DNA from: an uncultured Lachnospiraceae bacterium
GTDB taxonomy: Bacteria > Bacillota > Clostridia > Lachnospirales > Lachnospiraceae
Assembly: GCA_910585965.1 (NCBI GenBank)
Contig: CAJUHH010000001.1
Coordinates: forward strand, 1-64,000
DNA length: 64,000 nt
Direction: 5' to 3'
The notes beneath the pieces are model-generated. The model searched no databases, was not told the origin of the DNA, and saw only the letters and a list, made by a program, of their open reading frames with translations. The position numbers were made by a program, and so were the translations under genes. Shown piece after piece: positions 36,596 through 46,116 of this stretch. The first letter of the stretch is position 1; each line of letters starts with the position of its first letter.

Positions 36596-36726
36596 TCTCC
36601 ATGAGTTCTCCTCCCTATACCCTTTTTCAGTGCGAGAGGCCGCTCATTCACTTAGGGTATAAACAGATTCGTGTTGTATCCATCATAATCGATAGGAAGC
36701 ATAAAATCAACCTATTTCTAAAAGCT

Positions 36727-36761
36727 AAAAAGATACCCGCCGGATTAACGGATATCTTTTT
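36727..36761 (-). terminator. Terminator after the SCP2 gene
   Basis: AAAAAGATATCCG pairs imperfectly with CGGGTATCTTTTT on the minus strand, 24 bases after the stop; T-rich on both strands, so possibly bidirectional. Confidence 0.65.
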
Positions 36762-36784
36762 GCCTTTTATTATGTAATATTGTT

Positions 36785-37126
36785 CTATTTTTTCTTCTTA
36801 TCTGCCTTGCCTGAAAGCTGTTTCAGAAAAGCTGCCTTCCCCAGATCACCTTCCGCCTTAAGCCTGCCGATCAGATATGCCTTAACCGGATCGATCTTGC
36901 CGTTGGCAAGCCCCATGACTGTATCTGCATTGGCCGTAACCAGAATATCGCGGTCATGGTATTCGTAAGGTTCTACATTCACCTTGCCGTCTTTGATCTC
37001 CACATAGAAAGCGCCTTCGCCTTCCCCCGTCACATTAAACTGAAACGCCACATGGTCTGTAATATGGCTGGCATCCGCATCCGCATACGCGGCCTTCACG
37101 CCCGCCACTATTTCTTCGTAAGTCAT
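36785..37126 (-). CDS. SCP2 sterol-binding-like domain protein
   Basis: A 113-residue single-domain protein. The pattern HVAFQFNVTGEGEGAFYVEIKDGKVNVEPYEYHDRDILVTANADTVMGLANGKIDPVKAYLIGRLKAEGD is the SCP-2 fold, a hydrophobic tunnel that binds lipids. The Lys-rich C-terminus is short. It has its own promoter (37171-37199) and terminator. The ligand in bacteria is unknown. Confidence 0.88.
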   Translation of the reverse strand: MTYEEIVAGVKAAYADADASHITDHVAFQFNVTGEGEGAFYVEIKDGKVNVEPYEYHDRDILVTANADTVMGLANGKIDPVKAYLIGRLKAEGDLGKAAFLKQLSGKADKKKK

Positions 37127-37170
37127 TGGTTCCTCCTCTCTGTTATATATGGTTTCATATCTTTACCTCT

Positions 37171-37199
37171 AGTATACTATCTTGGTTTTATGATTTCAA
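37171..37199 (-). promoter_or_regulatory. Promoter of the SCP2 gene
   Basis: Minus strand TTGAAA, 17-base spacer, TATACT, 45 bases before the start. Confidence 0.7.
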
Positions 37200-37216
37200 G
37201 GATAATCCGCAAAAGA

Positions 37217-37249
37217 GGAAGAACCCTGATTGTACCGCTCACGCTTTCA
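37217..37249 (-). repeat. Conserved 33-nt motif, copy 1
   Basis: Minus strand TGAAAGCGTGAGCGGTACAA followed by TCAGGGTTCTTCC. It matches the sequence at 51269-51302 at about 28 of 33 positions, although the surroundings differ. It lies between the GH3 stop and the SCP2 promoter. Nature unknown. Confidence 0.6.
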
Positions 37250-37281
37250 CGGAACCGCCTTCTTTCTGCAACGGGCTGTTT

Positions 37282-39747
37282 CTATTCTTTTCCCTCTTGC
37301 TCCAGCCTCCGTACCAATTCCATCACACGGCCTGCACAGCTCCTGATATCATTTTCCGAAAGCATGCCCTGTCCATATGCCTCACGAATATTCCTGTCAT
37401 CCTCTGTATTTCCCGGCATAATGATATCATTGCCCGCAGCGGCACATTTCCATGGAACGCTTCCGTCTTTTGGCACAGTCGTATTCCAGTCAGACATAAT
37501 TACGCCGTCGAATCCCCATTCCTCACGCGCAATTACCGTACACAAATCTTTACTGTTCGCCGCATGGATTCCATTCACCAGATTGTAAGAACTCATCATA
37601 GCCATTGGTGCGCTTCGTTTTACCGCAATTTCAAATCCGCGGAGATATATTTCCCTCAATGCCTTTTCGGATACGTGGACGTCCACGCCCATGCGGTTGT
37701 CCTCCTGGTTATTACATGCAAAATGTTTCAGCGTCACGCCGCATCCCTTTCTGCTCTGCACGCCTTCCGTCACCGCCGCCGCCATCACCCCTGACAATAA
37801 GGGATCCTCGGAATAATACTCAAAATTCCGCCCGCATAATGGATTCCTTTGAATATTCATTCCCGGCGCCAGCCATAAATCCACATGAAATTCATTCATT
37901 TCCACCGCTATCGCCCTGCCGAATTCCTTTAAAAGTTCTTCATCCCAAGTCTGCGCCATTAATGTACCCACCGGAAATGCCGTACAGAACTGATAATATG
38001 TTTCTGCGCCTTCATGGTGTTCCATCGGCTCCAAAAAACCGTTTTCCAGACATCCCAGGACTCCCGCCCCATAAACTGTGCCGCTCTCCCTATCCGCCTC
38101 ATAGCTTTGCCTCAGCCTGAGTCCTGCGGGTCCATCCGCCATAACCAACGAACGTATGCCATATTTTTCTTCCAAAGTTTCCGTAGTCTCTCCCGCAGAA
38201 CCCGGCACATGGCACCCCGCGGAACCAAGCATACTGGTATTCTGCGTAATGTTACCGTATAAAAGAGGAACTAAATCCTCCGCAGGCCAGTCCGCCGCAT
38301 AATATTGCATACAGTCTTTATGCTCTTCCTTGCCGGGTACAAATACATATTCCGCAATCCCCTGACCTTCTGCGTCTTCGGAAGAAGCTTCCTGCACATC
38401 TTCCTCCCAATGGCTCCCCGCCGGCTCCTGAAGCGTCTCCTGCAACGTGCAAATCCGATTCGTATGTTCAATCACTGTCTGCTCCATGACATTTAATGTC
38501 GCCACATGCCGGAGCGACGCGGAATGCTCTCCGATCCAGATTCCATACGCCCCTTTGTCAATCACCCATGCGCTTTCCTGTTCGAAAAATACCGCCAGCT
38601 GCTTTTGTTCGACAGAAACCGTCAGCCTGCAGGCTTCCCCGGGCTGAAGCAGCGGCGTCTTCGCAAATCCCGCCAGACGGCGGCATTCCTTCTTCCTCCC
38701 TGCCCCGGGCAAAGTTACATACACCTGGACGACTTCCCTGCCGGAATAATACCCCCCTGTATTTTGTACCTCCACATCAATTTCCATCCCATTTTCCCGG
38801 ACTCTCCCTTCCAGAAATTCCATATCAAACGTGGTATAAGAAAGTCCATATCCAAAAGGAAACAATGGTTTTACCTCAAAGCTGTCAAAATATCGGTAGC
38901 CTACATAAATCCCTTCTTTATACTCTTCTTTTTCCAGATCGCCGTTCAAATAACTGAAAGAGTCCGCACACGGATAATCTTCATACCGTCTGGCCCAGGT
39001 TGCTGTCAGCCTTCCTCCCGGAGATTTTTTGCCAAATAATACATCTGCGGCCGCGCGTCCCCCTTCCTGCCCCGCCTGGGAAATATTCAAAACTGCCGAT
39101 ATATATTCTGCCTCTTCCAAAATATCCGTAAGCTCCACAGCCCCTCCGGCATTCAGGACAAGCACTGTTGGAATTTTTTTCGCGCTCAGGTACAAAATAT
39201 CTTCCCGTTCTCTTTCGCTTAAATAGTAATCCCCCTCTGCCCTGCGCCGATCCCTGCCTTCGCCGGATATCCGGCTTATGACGTAGACGGCGGCCTCCGC
39301 CCCTCTTACATCTTCATCCGTAATCGGACGCCCTTCCGGCAGGGCAAATGCATTTGCCGCATATGCGTCAAATGGATTTTCCACATGCTTTGCATCCTCC
39401 AATATTTTTTTCTTCCATTCATTTCTTGCGGCATCATAGCATTTCCCATATTCTTCCAGCCATCCGCTGCTTACCAAAACGGCGCCGATTTCTTTCATTC
39501 CCTGAAAAATAGAAATGCTTTCCCGGCTGTTCACGTCGCCGGATCCCGTACCCCCTTTGACAGTCTTTACCGCGCCGCTTCCCAAAAGAGCCACAGGCAT
39601 AGATGCGCCCAGCGGAAGCAGGCCGTCATTTTTTAAAAGCACCATTCCCTCCGCCGCTATTTTCCGCGCCAGTTGTCCATGCTCTATTTCCCTCTGTGTA
39701 ACACGGCAATCCAATGTTCCGCTATGCACCCGGATTTTCTTTTCCAT
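37282..39747 (-). CDS. GH3 beta-glucosidase with swapped domain order
   Basis: An 821-residue cytoplasmic glycoside hydrolase family 3 enzyme; no signal peptide. The usual C-terminal domain comes first (LARKIAAEGMVLLKNDGLLPL, VLNAGGAVELTDILEEA), then a fibronectin-III-like domain (FPFGYGLSYTTFDMEF), then the usual N-terminal catalytic barrel (VMADGPAGLRLR, LAPGMNIQRNPLCGRNFEYYSEDP, TLKHFACNNQEDNR) ending with the nucleophile Asp at about 753 (DGVIMSDW). This permuted layout is known in rumen and gut Firmicutes beta-glucosidases. Start supported by AAAGGGAG. Last gene of the ABC importer operon, so it probably trims imported beta-gluco-oligosaccharides. Confidence 0.93.
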   Translation of the reverse strand: MEKKIRVHSGTLDCRVTQREIEHGQLARKIAAEGMVLLKNDGLLPLGASMPVALLGSGAVKTVKGGTGSGDVNSRESISIFQGMKEIGAVLVSSGWLEEYGKCYDAARNEWKKKILEDAKHVENPFDAYAANAFALPEGRPITDEDVRGAEAAVYVISRISGEGRDRRRAEGDYYLSEREREDILYLSAKKIPTVLVLNAGGAVELTDILEEAEYISAVLNISQAGQEGGRAAADVLFGKKSPGGRLTATWARRYEDYPCADSFSYLNGDLEKEEYKEGIYVGYRYFDSFEVKPLFPFGYGLSYTTFDMEFLEGRVRENGMEIDVEVQNTGGYYSGREVVQVYVTLPGAGRKKECRRLAGFAKTPLLQPGEACRLTVSVEQKQLAVFFEQESAWVIDKGAYGIWIGEHSASLRHVATLNVMEQTVIEHTNRICTLQETLQEPAGSHWEEDVQEASSEDAEGQGIAEYVFVPGKEEHKDCMQYYAADWPAEDLVPLLYGNITQNTSMLGSAGCHVPGSAGETTETLEEKYGIRSLVMADGPAGLRLRQSYEADRESGTVYGAGVLGCLENGFLEPMEHHEGAETYYQFCTAFPVGTLMAQTWDEELLKEFGRAIAVEMNEFHVDLWLAPGMNIQRNPLCGRNFEYYSEDPLLSGVMAAAVTEGVQSRKGCGVTLKHFACNNQEDNRMGVDVHVSEKALREIYLRGFEIAVKRSAPMAMMSSYNLVNGIHAANSKDLCTVIAREEWGFDGVIMSDWNTTVPKDGSVPWKCAAAGNDIIMPGNTEDDRNIREAYGQGMLSENDIRSCAGRVMELVRRLEQEGKE

Positions 39748-39784
39748 AATAGTTCTCCCTTTATTTAGTCCTTATATGCTCATT

Positions 39785-39858
39785 ATGCCTCCTAGCGTAT
39801 TTTAACGGCATATGGGCCGATTTTGCAGGCATACATATCCGTAATACGCCGGAGGCAT
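39785..39858 (-). other. Long intercistronic stem-loop before GH3
   Basis: Outer arms ATGCCTC...GCGTATT and AATACGC..GGAGGCAT enclose a second inner helix. No T-run follows. It fills most of the 140-base gap between the permease and GH3 genes and is likely to affect mRNA decay or processing. Confidence 0.6.
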
Positions 39859-39887
39859 TTATAACAGCTTATAACAGCAATTATACC

Positions 39888-40733
39888 TTATTCTTTTACA
39901 CCGCCAAGAGTCACCCCTGCGATAATATATTTGGAAAGAAGCAGATAAATAATAACAATCGGAACGATCGCCACCATGATCATCATATAAATTTTTGCGC
40001 TGTCAAAATTCATATAATCCGCTCCCCTGAGCGTCGCGATCAAAATCGGCACTGTCATTTTATCCTTTGACTGAATAATCAACGCAGGAACAAAATAGTT
40101 ATTCCATGAGCCTACAAAAGTAAAAATAGCCTGTACCGCAATAGCCGGTTTCATAATCGGAAGCACAATCTGATTAAAGGTCCTGAACTCCATGCTTCCG
40201 TCGATCCTCGCCGCTTCCACCAAAGACAGCGGAAGGGATGACTGCAAATAGCTGTACATAAAGTAGAACACCGCCGGCGAAGCAATCGATGGAATAATGA
40301 GCGGGAACAGCGAATCGTACATCCCCATCTTAGTAACCAGCCGCAGGAATCCCATTGCCGTAACCTGCGTCGGCATTACGAGGATCGCCATAATAAAAGT
40401 AAACGCAACTTTTTTCAGTTTAAAGTCATACGCATAAAGCCCATAAGCCGTCAAGGACGAAAAGTATGTACAAAGTGCAGCCGAAACGCCCGATACTACC
40501 AGGCTGTTTAAAATTCCCCGGAACATAGGAAAAGTTCCGTCATTCGCAACTTTTTTCAGATTGACCAGAAAATCCTTTCCCGGAAGCGCCGAAAACCCCT
40601 TCTGCAAATCTGCATGCGACCGGGTCGCATTAATAATTAAAATGTAGAAGAAGAACAGGCACATGATCGACAAAATAATCAGCACTAAATGTGCAACAAT
40701 GCTCCGCAAAGCATTTGGCTTTTTTGATTCCAT
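39888..40733 (-). CDS. Carbohydrate ABC transporter permease (MalG type)
   Basis: A 281-residue permease with six hydrophobic segments and the EAA-type loop (LPLSLVEAARIDGSMEFRTFNQIVLPIMKPA) that contacts the ATPase. The start at 40733 has GGAGG upstream and lies four bases after the other permease gene; the open frame to 40811 overlaps that gene. Together with 40738 it forms the channel of an oligosaccharide importer. No ATPase gene is in the operon, so a shared MsmK-like ATPase encoded elsewhere is expected. Confidence 0.92.
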   Translation of the reverse strand: MESKKPNALRSIVAHLVLIILSIMCLFFFYILIINATRSHADLQKGFSALPGKDFLVNLKKVANDGTFPMFRGILNSLVVSGVSAALCTYFSSLTAYGLYAYDFKLKKVAFTFIMAILVMPTQVTAMGFLRLVTKMGMYDSLFPLIIPSIASPAVFYFMYSYLQSSLPLSLVEAARIDGSMEFRTFNQIVLPIMKPAIAVQAIFTFVGSWNNYFVPALIIQSKDKMTVPILIATLRGADYMNFDSAKIYMMIMVAIVPIVIIYLLLSKYIIAGVTLGGVKE

Positions 40734-40737
40734 ACCT

Positions 40738-41697
40738 CTATTTCCTCCTTCTCTTTTCTTCTTTTGCGCGCCGTTTTGCCGCCGCTTTTGATCCATCCTC
40801 GTCAGTTCCATTTGTCATCTTGTATACAACAAAGCACAAAGCTCCGCTGACAATAAACAGGTAAACGGATAACGCGCCCGCCATGCCATAGTTCTTGCTC
40901 TTTAAATGGCTGTTCAGGAACATGATGAGCGTCATGGACGTACGGTCCGGAGTTCCCTGGCCATTTGTCAGAATCTGTGGAACATCAAACATCTGAAGCC
41001 CACCGATAATCGCCGTAATCAATGTATAGGCAAGAATCGGCCGTATCAGGGGCAGGATGATGGAGAAAAACCTTCTTATGCCGCTGCATCCGTCTATTTC
41101 AGCAGCTTCAAAAACGTCCACGCTGATGCCCATAATGGCCGCCATCAGCATAATCGTCGTATTTCCAAACCACATCAGAAAGTTCATGAACCCTATCAAT
41201 GACCGGGTGCCAAACGTCGATCCCATAAAATCAATTTTTTCATGGATTACTCCCAAAGACATTAAAATCGAATTAATCGGCCCATTTGTGGAAAATATGG
41301 TAAAAAACAGCATGGCAAATGCGGATGCCATAATCAGGTTCGGCAGATAAATAACCACTTTAAAAAATTGTTTTCCACGTATTTTTAATCTGATATCCGT
41401 AAACCATACTGCCAAAAGAAGTGCAATTAAAATCTGCGGGATAAACCCTATTACCCATAAAATCAAAGTATTTGCGCCATACTTTAACATATCGGACTCC
41501 AGCAGACTTCCATAATTCTCCATACCGATAAAGGTTGGTCCGATTTCTTTGATTCCCGAACGATAATATTCAAAAAAGCTATACCGTATCGTATCCGCCA
41601 ATGGAATCAACGAAAAAATGAAATAGCACAGGAAAAACGGAAGAATGAAAATGTATCCCCATTTCGCATAGCTGATGCTTTTTTGCTTTTTCTTCAT
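40738..41697 (-). CDS. Carbohydrate ABC transporter permease (MalF type)
   Basis: A 319-residue permease with six hydrophobic segments and the EAA loop (GISVDVFEAAEIDGCSGIRRFFSIILPLIRPIL). AAAGGA precedes the ATG. The C-terminus is very basic and Ala-rich (SKAAAKRRAKEEKRRRK). Second gene of the operon, after a stem-loop that separates it from the binding protein. Confidence 0.92.
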   Translation of the reverse strand: MKKKQKSISYAKWGYIFILPFFLCYFIFSLIPLADTIRYSFFEYYRSGIKEIGPTFIGMENYGSLLESDMLKYGANTLILWVIGFIPQILIALLLAVWFTDIRLKIRGKQFFKVVIYLPNLIMASAFAMLFFTIFSTNGPINSILMSLGVIHEKIDFMGSTFGTRSLIGFMNFLMWFGNTTIMLMAAIMGISVDVFEAAEIDGCSGIRRFFSIILPLIRPILAYTLITAIIGGLQMFDVPQILTNGQGTPDRTSMTLIMFLNSHLKSKNYGMAGALSVYLFIVSGALCFVVYKMTNGTDEDGSKAAAKRRAKEEKRRRK

Positions 41698-41718
41698 AGC
41701 ACATCATTCCTTTCTAAC

Positions 41719-41747
41719 CAAGGCCACCGGCCAGGCCGATGACCTTG
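41719..41747 (-). other. Intercistronic hairpin after the binding-protein gene
   Basis: CAAGGtCAtCGGCC pairs with GGCCGgTGgCCTTG around a one-base tip on the minus strand, not followed by T. It probably protects the upstream message or causes partial termination, giving more binding protein than permease. Confidence 0.6.
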
Positions 41748-41762
41748 ATTTTTTACATTCAA

Positions 41763-43133
41763 TTAGTCCGGCCAGCGAATTTCCGTGATATCCGGATAGC
41801 GTTCCTTGATTGCCGTTTCAAAATTTGTTTTTGCTTTGTCGTACTCAACCAGTCCCTGAAAATAATCACTGAATGCATTCTGGATCAGTTCCACGCATCC
41901 CTGGTCGTAAGCGGACAGCGGGGCAATTTTGATATTCTCCGCAACCGGCGCAAAGTACACGAACGGATTCTGCCCGCCAAGGAATTCGGAAGAAAATGTA
42001 TCGTCTCCGGCCGCCTTCTGCATACCGACTGTCGTATTCGTAAAATCGGAATAATCCCTGGAAATCTTTAATAAGTTATCTTCTGAAGCCGTTACTGCAA
42101 GAATGATATCTTTTACATGCTCAGGGTTATCCGTTCCGGTACATGCGTGGACATAAGAACCTCCCCAGTTATATTCCTGCGGAGGATTGGTTACTGCCCA
42201 TGCCCCTGCATCGCCATCCCAGTTTGGCTTTAAAGTGAAATCAATTCCCCATGCCGGAAACAGGAATGCAAATACTTTGGAAGCAGATCCCATGGATTTG
42301 TTCCAGTCGTCATTCCATTGCCCCTTCACGGTTTTATCCAGATAACCTGCATCCAGCCATTCTTTCGAGTCGCTGATCCAATCCATGATTTTCTGGTCAA
42401 CATTGATCACCGTCTCTCCCTGTTTTACCCATGAATCTCCAATGCTGTTTCCATAAAGCCGGAAGGTATCCGCATAAGAAGCAAACGTATAATATCCTTT
42501 TGCCTTCAGCTCCTCTGCTGTAGCCTTCATTGTATCCCAGTCTTTTACCTTTTCTCCAATTGCCTCCGGATCATCCGTCCCAAATACGTCCATCGCAATA
42601 TCGCGGCGGTATACCAACAGTCCGGGGCAGCATTGCCATGTGGAACCCCTCTGCACTCCGTTCATATCAGAAGCCGTTGCTTTCGTAAACTCATACTGGT
42701 CTTTCAAATCTGTAGCCGGATCAATTCCAAGATCAGCAAGCGGCATAGCCACATCCGCATCCGCATCTGTATATTTATTTACATAATCCGTCTCGGATAA
42801 GAAAATGTCTATCTTATCATCTGCCGCCGCATCTGCCTGATTCAAAAGCGCCTCATCCAGTTTCTGCTGGTAAACTCCATCCTGGTTCGGGTTAATAATC
42901 CAGTGGATCTCCGTTCCGTCCTTTAATGTCGTTACAGTTCCGTCTTCAGATGTTTTCTCCACTTCAGGATAAACTGCTTCTACTCTCTGCCGGAATTCAT
43001 CATTCCATGAATAAATATTGATTACCTTCCCCTCTCCTGTCGTTCCTGACTGTCCTGAATTGCCGCATCCGGCTAATGTCCCGGCACACATGCTTGCAAT
43101 GAGCAGGGCAGCGATTGCTCTTCTCTTTATCAT
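41763..43133 (-). CDS. Sugar-binding lipoprotein of the beta-glucan importer
   Basis: A 456-residue solute-binding protein (family 1 type). Lipoprotein signal with KRR, hydrophobic stretch and lipobox LAGC (Cys at about residue 22), followed by a short Gly/Ser linker. Later parts include INIYSWNDEFRQRVEAVYPE and GSASKVFAFLFPAWGIDFTL. The start at 43133 follows AAGGAGGAG. First gene of the operon, facing the GH94 genes across the 20-bp inverted repeat. Ligand inferred to be a beta-linked gluco-oligosaccharide from the neighbours. Confidence 0.9.
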   Translation of the reverse strand: MIKRRAIAALLIASMCAGTLAGCGNSGQSGTTGEGKVINIYSWNDEFRQRVEAVYPEVEKTSEDGTVTTLKDGTEIHWIINPNQDGVYQQKLDEALLNQADAAADDKIDIFLSETDYVNKYTDADADVAMPLADLGIDPATDLKDQYEFTKATASDMNGVQRGSTWQCCPGLLVYRRDIAMDVFGTDDPEAIGEKVKDWDTMKATAEELKAKGYYTFASYADTFRLYGNSIGDSWVKQGETVINVDQKIMDWISDSKEWLDAGYLDKTVKGQWNDDWNKSMGSASKVFAFLFPAWGIDFTLKPNWDGDAGAWAVTNPPQEYNWGGSYVHACTGTDNPEHVKDIILAVTASEDNLLKISRDYSDFTNTTVGMQKAAGDDTFSSEFLGGQNPFVYFAPVAENIKIAPLSAYDQGCVELIQNAFSDYFQGLVEYDKAKTNFETAIKERYPDITEIRWPD

Positions 43134-43165
43134 ACTTTTCTCCTCCTTAATTTTGTGAGCTGTCT

Positions 43166-43188
43166 CCCTCACGTTTTCATGTATTATA
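43166..43188 (-). promoter_or_regulatory. -10 element and cre-like site of the importer operon
   Basis: Minus strand TATAAT at 43188-43183 without a clear -35, followed at 43179-43166 by TGAAAACGTGAGGG, a partial match to the CcpA (cre) consensus. A poor -35 fits activator dependence; the cre call is weak. Confidence 0.4.
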
Positions 43189-43225
43189 GTCTACTTGCCA
43201 CTCTTGATATATTATAATTTTTAAC

Positions 43226-43292
43226 AAAATATCAGATTCATGACACGAATTAAAGTTTCTTATTAGATTTAATGTCATGAATCTGATATTTT
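43226..43292. promoter_or_regulatory. Perfect 20-bp inverted repeat in the divergent promoter region
   Basis: Arms 43226-43245 and 43273-43292 (core ATCAGATTCATGACA) are exact reverse complements over 20 bp, separated by 27 bp. They lie midway between the importer operon -10 (43183) and the GH94 -10 (TATAAT at 43331-43336). Two opposed copies of one site at a divergent promoter strongly suggest a regulator-binding site; no regulator gene is adjacent. A shorter repeat TTTCACA/TGTGAAA (43291-43318) overlaps the GH94 -35 region. Confidence 0.75.
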
Positions 43293-43383
43293 TCACATGG
43301 TTCTTATTTCTTGTGAAATAGATGCCCTTGTATAATAAATTCACTAATAAATAGAAAAAACATTAAAGGAGGACGATGCTATA

Positions 43384-46083
43384 TTGAAACATCTGCAATT
43401 TATTGATACAAACAGCAGCTTTACAATGGAGAATCCGGAAAATACCAGTTACCTATACTTTCCGCTCGCCTCAGAAACCGGACTGAAAAGCGCCGTCACG
43501 CCAAATCTCGGCGGCGATGCCAAGCTCAATCAGGACAGTTTCCTTCTGGAACCCGTCAGTGCTGAAAACCTGCATAATAACCGTTCCGTACGCAATTTCT
43601 GGTGCGCGGTTGATGATGAGGGCATCTATTCAGCCGCCGGAACTTCCCCCGGTCAGGAAGCTGCCAAATTTTCCGCAGCCCAAGATAAAAGCAGACTGAC
43701 GGCCGGGTTTATGTGGCATATTATGGAAAGAACTTCGGAAACATTTCAGATTACCTCTACGGTGACTTCTTTCATTCCTTATAATAATAATGTAGAAATC
43801 ATGCATGTGGCTATTCGGAACCAATCGGAAGCATGCCGGGGGATAACCGCTTATTCCGCTATCCCTATATATGGAAGAAGCGCAGATAACTTGCGGGACC
43901 ACCGCCATGTCACTTCCCTCCTGCACCGCATCGAAGTGACGGAAAACAGCATACTTGTATGCCCTGCCATGTCCTTTGACGAAAGAGGCCATCAAAGGAA
44001 CTACCGTACATACTACGTAGCGGGATGCACCGGCAGCGGGGCCGCGCCTGTAAGTTTTTATCCAACCGTTGAGGATTTTATCGGCGAAGGCGGATCCTAT
44101 ACCCATCCCCGTTCTATATACGAACATCGGGAAGGATGCCCTGCTTTCAGCCGCTTTGACGGGAAAGAAGCCATGGGGGCTTTCCGTTTTGACACAATTA
44201 CCCTTTCTCCCGGCGAAAGCGCAGAATATATTGTTCTTCTCGGCGCGGAAGACGAGCGTGAAAAGATTTTTGACATATTGCATAAATACGACACCTCCTC
44301 CAAGGTACATATGGAACTGGAAAAAACAAAAGAATATTGGGAAAAGAAAGTGAATGTCGCATTCCATACGGGAAATACGGATTTTGACCATCTGATGAAA
44401 TGGATCAGCTTCCAGCCGTTTCTGCGCCGTCTGTTCGGCTGTTCCTTTCTTCCCCATCACGATTACGGACGAGGAGGCAGGGGCTGGCGCGACCTCTGGC
44501 AGGACTGTCTCTCCTTGCTTCTGATGGATCCCCAAAATGTCGGCGAAATGATTGTCAAAAATTACGGCGGCGTACGAATCGATGGAACCAATGCTACCAT
44601 CATCGGGAACGGGGACGGAAATTTTCTTGCAGACAGAAACGGTATTGCCCGCGTCTGGATGGACCACGCCCTCTGGCCCATGATGACAACCAAACTCTAT
44701 ATAGACCAGACCGGCGACATTGATATCTTATATAAAGAAGCTCCCTATTTTAAGGATGCCCAGGCATTGCGCGGCACTGACACCGATACGCTTTGGCACG
44801 ATACATATGGCAGCCGGCAGCAGACAGAAGACGGATCTGTCTATGCCGGAAGCATTCTGGAGCATCTCCTGATCCAACAGCTTACTGCTTTTTATGAGGT
44901 TGGAGAGCATAATATCTGCCGTCTCAGAGACGCGGACTGGAACGATGCCCTGGATATGGCGGCAGAGCGCGGGGAAAGCGTCGCTTTTACCTGTGCATAT
45001 GCCGGAAACCTGAGGGATCTCGCCTCCATCATACAATTGCTGGATCACCGGCGTCCGGGGCAGTCCGTAGAGCTTTTGGAAGAAATTACACCCCTGTTGG
45101 ACATGGATGCCTCAGTCTTTGGCGATATAGCCGCCAAACAGAAGACTCTGGAAAAATATATGAATCAATGCAGACATCATATCAGCGGCAGGCGCATCCG
45201 TGTCGCCCTTTCCTCCCTGGCTTCCAACCTGATGCAAAGAGCCGTCTGGCTCACCAAGTTTATCCGAAGCCAGGAATGGATCGAAGGCATGGACGGAGAA
45301 GGATGGTTCAACAGCTATTATGATAATCACGGCCGCACAGTGGACGGCTTCCAATCGGACCATGTGCGCATGATGCTGACCGGCCAAGTCTTCTCTATTA
45401 TGAGCCATGTCGCCGACCAAGAGCAAATTACCAGAATAGCCAAAAGCGCCGACCGCTATCTTTATCTGCCGGAAATCGGAGGCTACCGCCTGAATACCGA
45501 CTTCCATGAACTGAAATTCGACATGGGCCGCATGTTTGGGTTTGCCTATGGCGAAAAAGAAAACGGAGCCGTTTTCTCCCATATGTCCGTCATGTATGCC
45601 AATGCGCTATACCGCCGGGGATTTGCCATGGAAGGATGGAAGGCTCTGAAAGCTCTTGCAGACGCAGCGCTTCACTTTGAAACCAGCCGGATTTATCCGG
45701 GAATCCCCGAATATTTCCGCAGCGACGGACGGGGAATGTACCATTATCTGACCGGCGCTGCCAGCTGGTATATGCTTACTATGATTACTGAAGTCTTCGG
45801 CGTACGTGGTTCTTCCGGCGATCTTATATTACATCCGAAGCTTCTTGCCGGACAATTTGATAATGAAGGAACAGCCTCAATCCATCTTACCTTCGCCGGC
45901 AAAAAACTGTGCATTACCTATACCAACAAATCCGGCCTCAACTACGGTTCCTACACCGTAGCCGCCGCTTCCTGCAATGGAGCCAAACTGGATATCCGCG
46001 AACATTCCTACGCCATAATCCCAAAGGAAATGCTCCACACGCTCTCTGACGGAACGAATAAAGTTACCGTGGCTCTTCTATAG
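43384..46083 (+). CDS. GH94 phosphorylase, laminaribiose-phosphorylase-like
   Basis: An 899-residue cytoplasmic glycoside phosphorylase, GH94, with N-terminal beta-sandwich and C-terminal (alpha/alpha)6 barrel. The barrel has GRGGRGWRDLWQD, RIDGTNATIIGNG and the general acid in RDADWNDALDM. Length and these motifs suggest the beta-1,3 (laminaribiose) phosphorylase branch rather than cellobiose phosphorylase, but this is from memory of the families. It splits a beta-glucoside with phosphate, yielding glucose-1-phosphate. Start is TTG, 11 bases after AGGAGG. First of two tandem GH94 genes. Confidence 0.85.
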   Translation: MKHLQFIDTNSSFTMENPENTSYLYFPLASETGLKSAVTPNLGGDAKLNQDSFLLEPVSAENLHNNRSVRNFWCAVDDEGIYSAAGTSPGQEAAKFSAAQDKSRLTAGFMWHIMERTSETFQITSTVTSFIPYNNNVEIMHVAIRNQSEACRGITAYSAIPIYGRSADNLRDHRHVTSLLHRIEVTENSILVCPAMSFDERGHQRNYRTYYVAGCTGSGAAPVSFYPTVEDFIGEGGSYTHPRSIYEHREGCPAFSRFDGKEAMGAFRFDTITLSPGESAEYIVLLGAEDEREKIFDILHKYDTSSKVHMELEKTKEYWEKKVNVAFHTGNTDFDHLMKWISFQPFLRRLFGCSFLPHHDYGRGGRGWRDLWQDCLSLLLMDPQNVGEMIVKNYGGVRIDGTNATIIGNGDGNFLADRNGIARVWMDHALWPMMTTKLYIDQTGDIDILYKEAPYFKDAQALRGTDTDTLWHDTYGSRQQTEDGSVYAGSILEHLLIQQLTAFYEVGEHNICRLRDADWNDALDMAAERGESVAFTCAYAGNLRDLASIIQLLDHRRPGQSVELLEEITPLLDMDASVFGDIAAKQKTLEKYMNQCRHHISGRRIRVALSSLASNLMQRAVWLTKFIRSQEWIEGMDGEGWFNSYYDNHGRTVDGFQSDHVRMMLTGQVFSIMSHVADQEQITRIAKSADRYLYLPEIGGYRLNTDFHELKFDMGRMFGFAYGEKENGAVFSHMSVMYANALYRRGFAMEGWKALKALADAALHFETSRIYPGIPEYFRSDGRGMYHYLTGAASWYMLTMITEVFGVRGSSGDLILHPKLLAGQFDNEGTASIHLTFAGKKLCITYTNKSGLNYGSYTVAAASCNGAKLDIREHSYAIIPKEMLHTLSDGTNKVTVALL

Positions 46084-46116
46084 ATTTACTAAATAAAAAA
46101 GGACAGGTATAAAAAT

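Noticed and set aside
37225..37250. cre (CcpA) site TGAAAGCGTGAGCG
   Set aside because: Partly matches the consensus but it is not near a catabolic promoter and is better described as part of the 33-nt motif.
43630..44667. 345-codon antisense frame within the first GH94 gene
   Set aside because: GC-skewed codon shadow; no RBS and the GH94 motifs are on the other strand.
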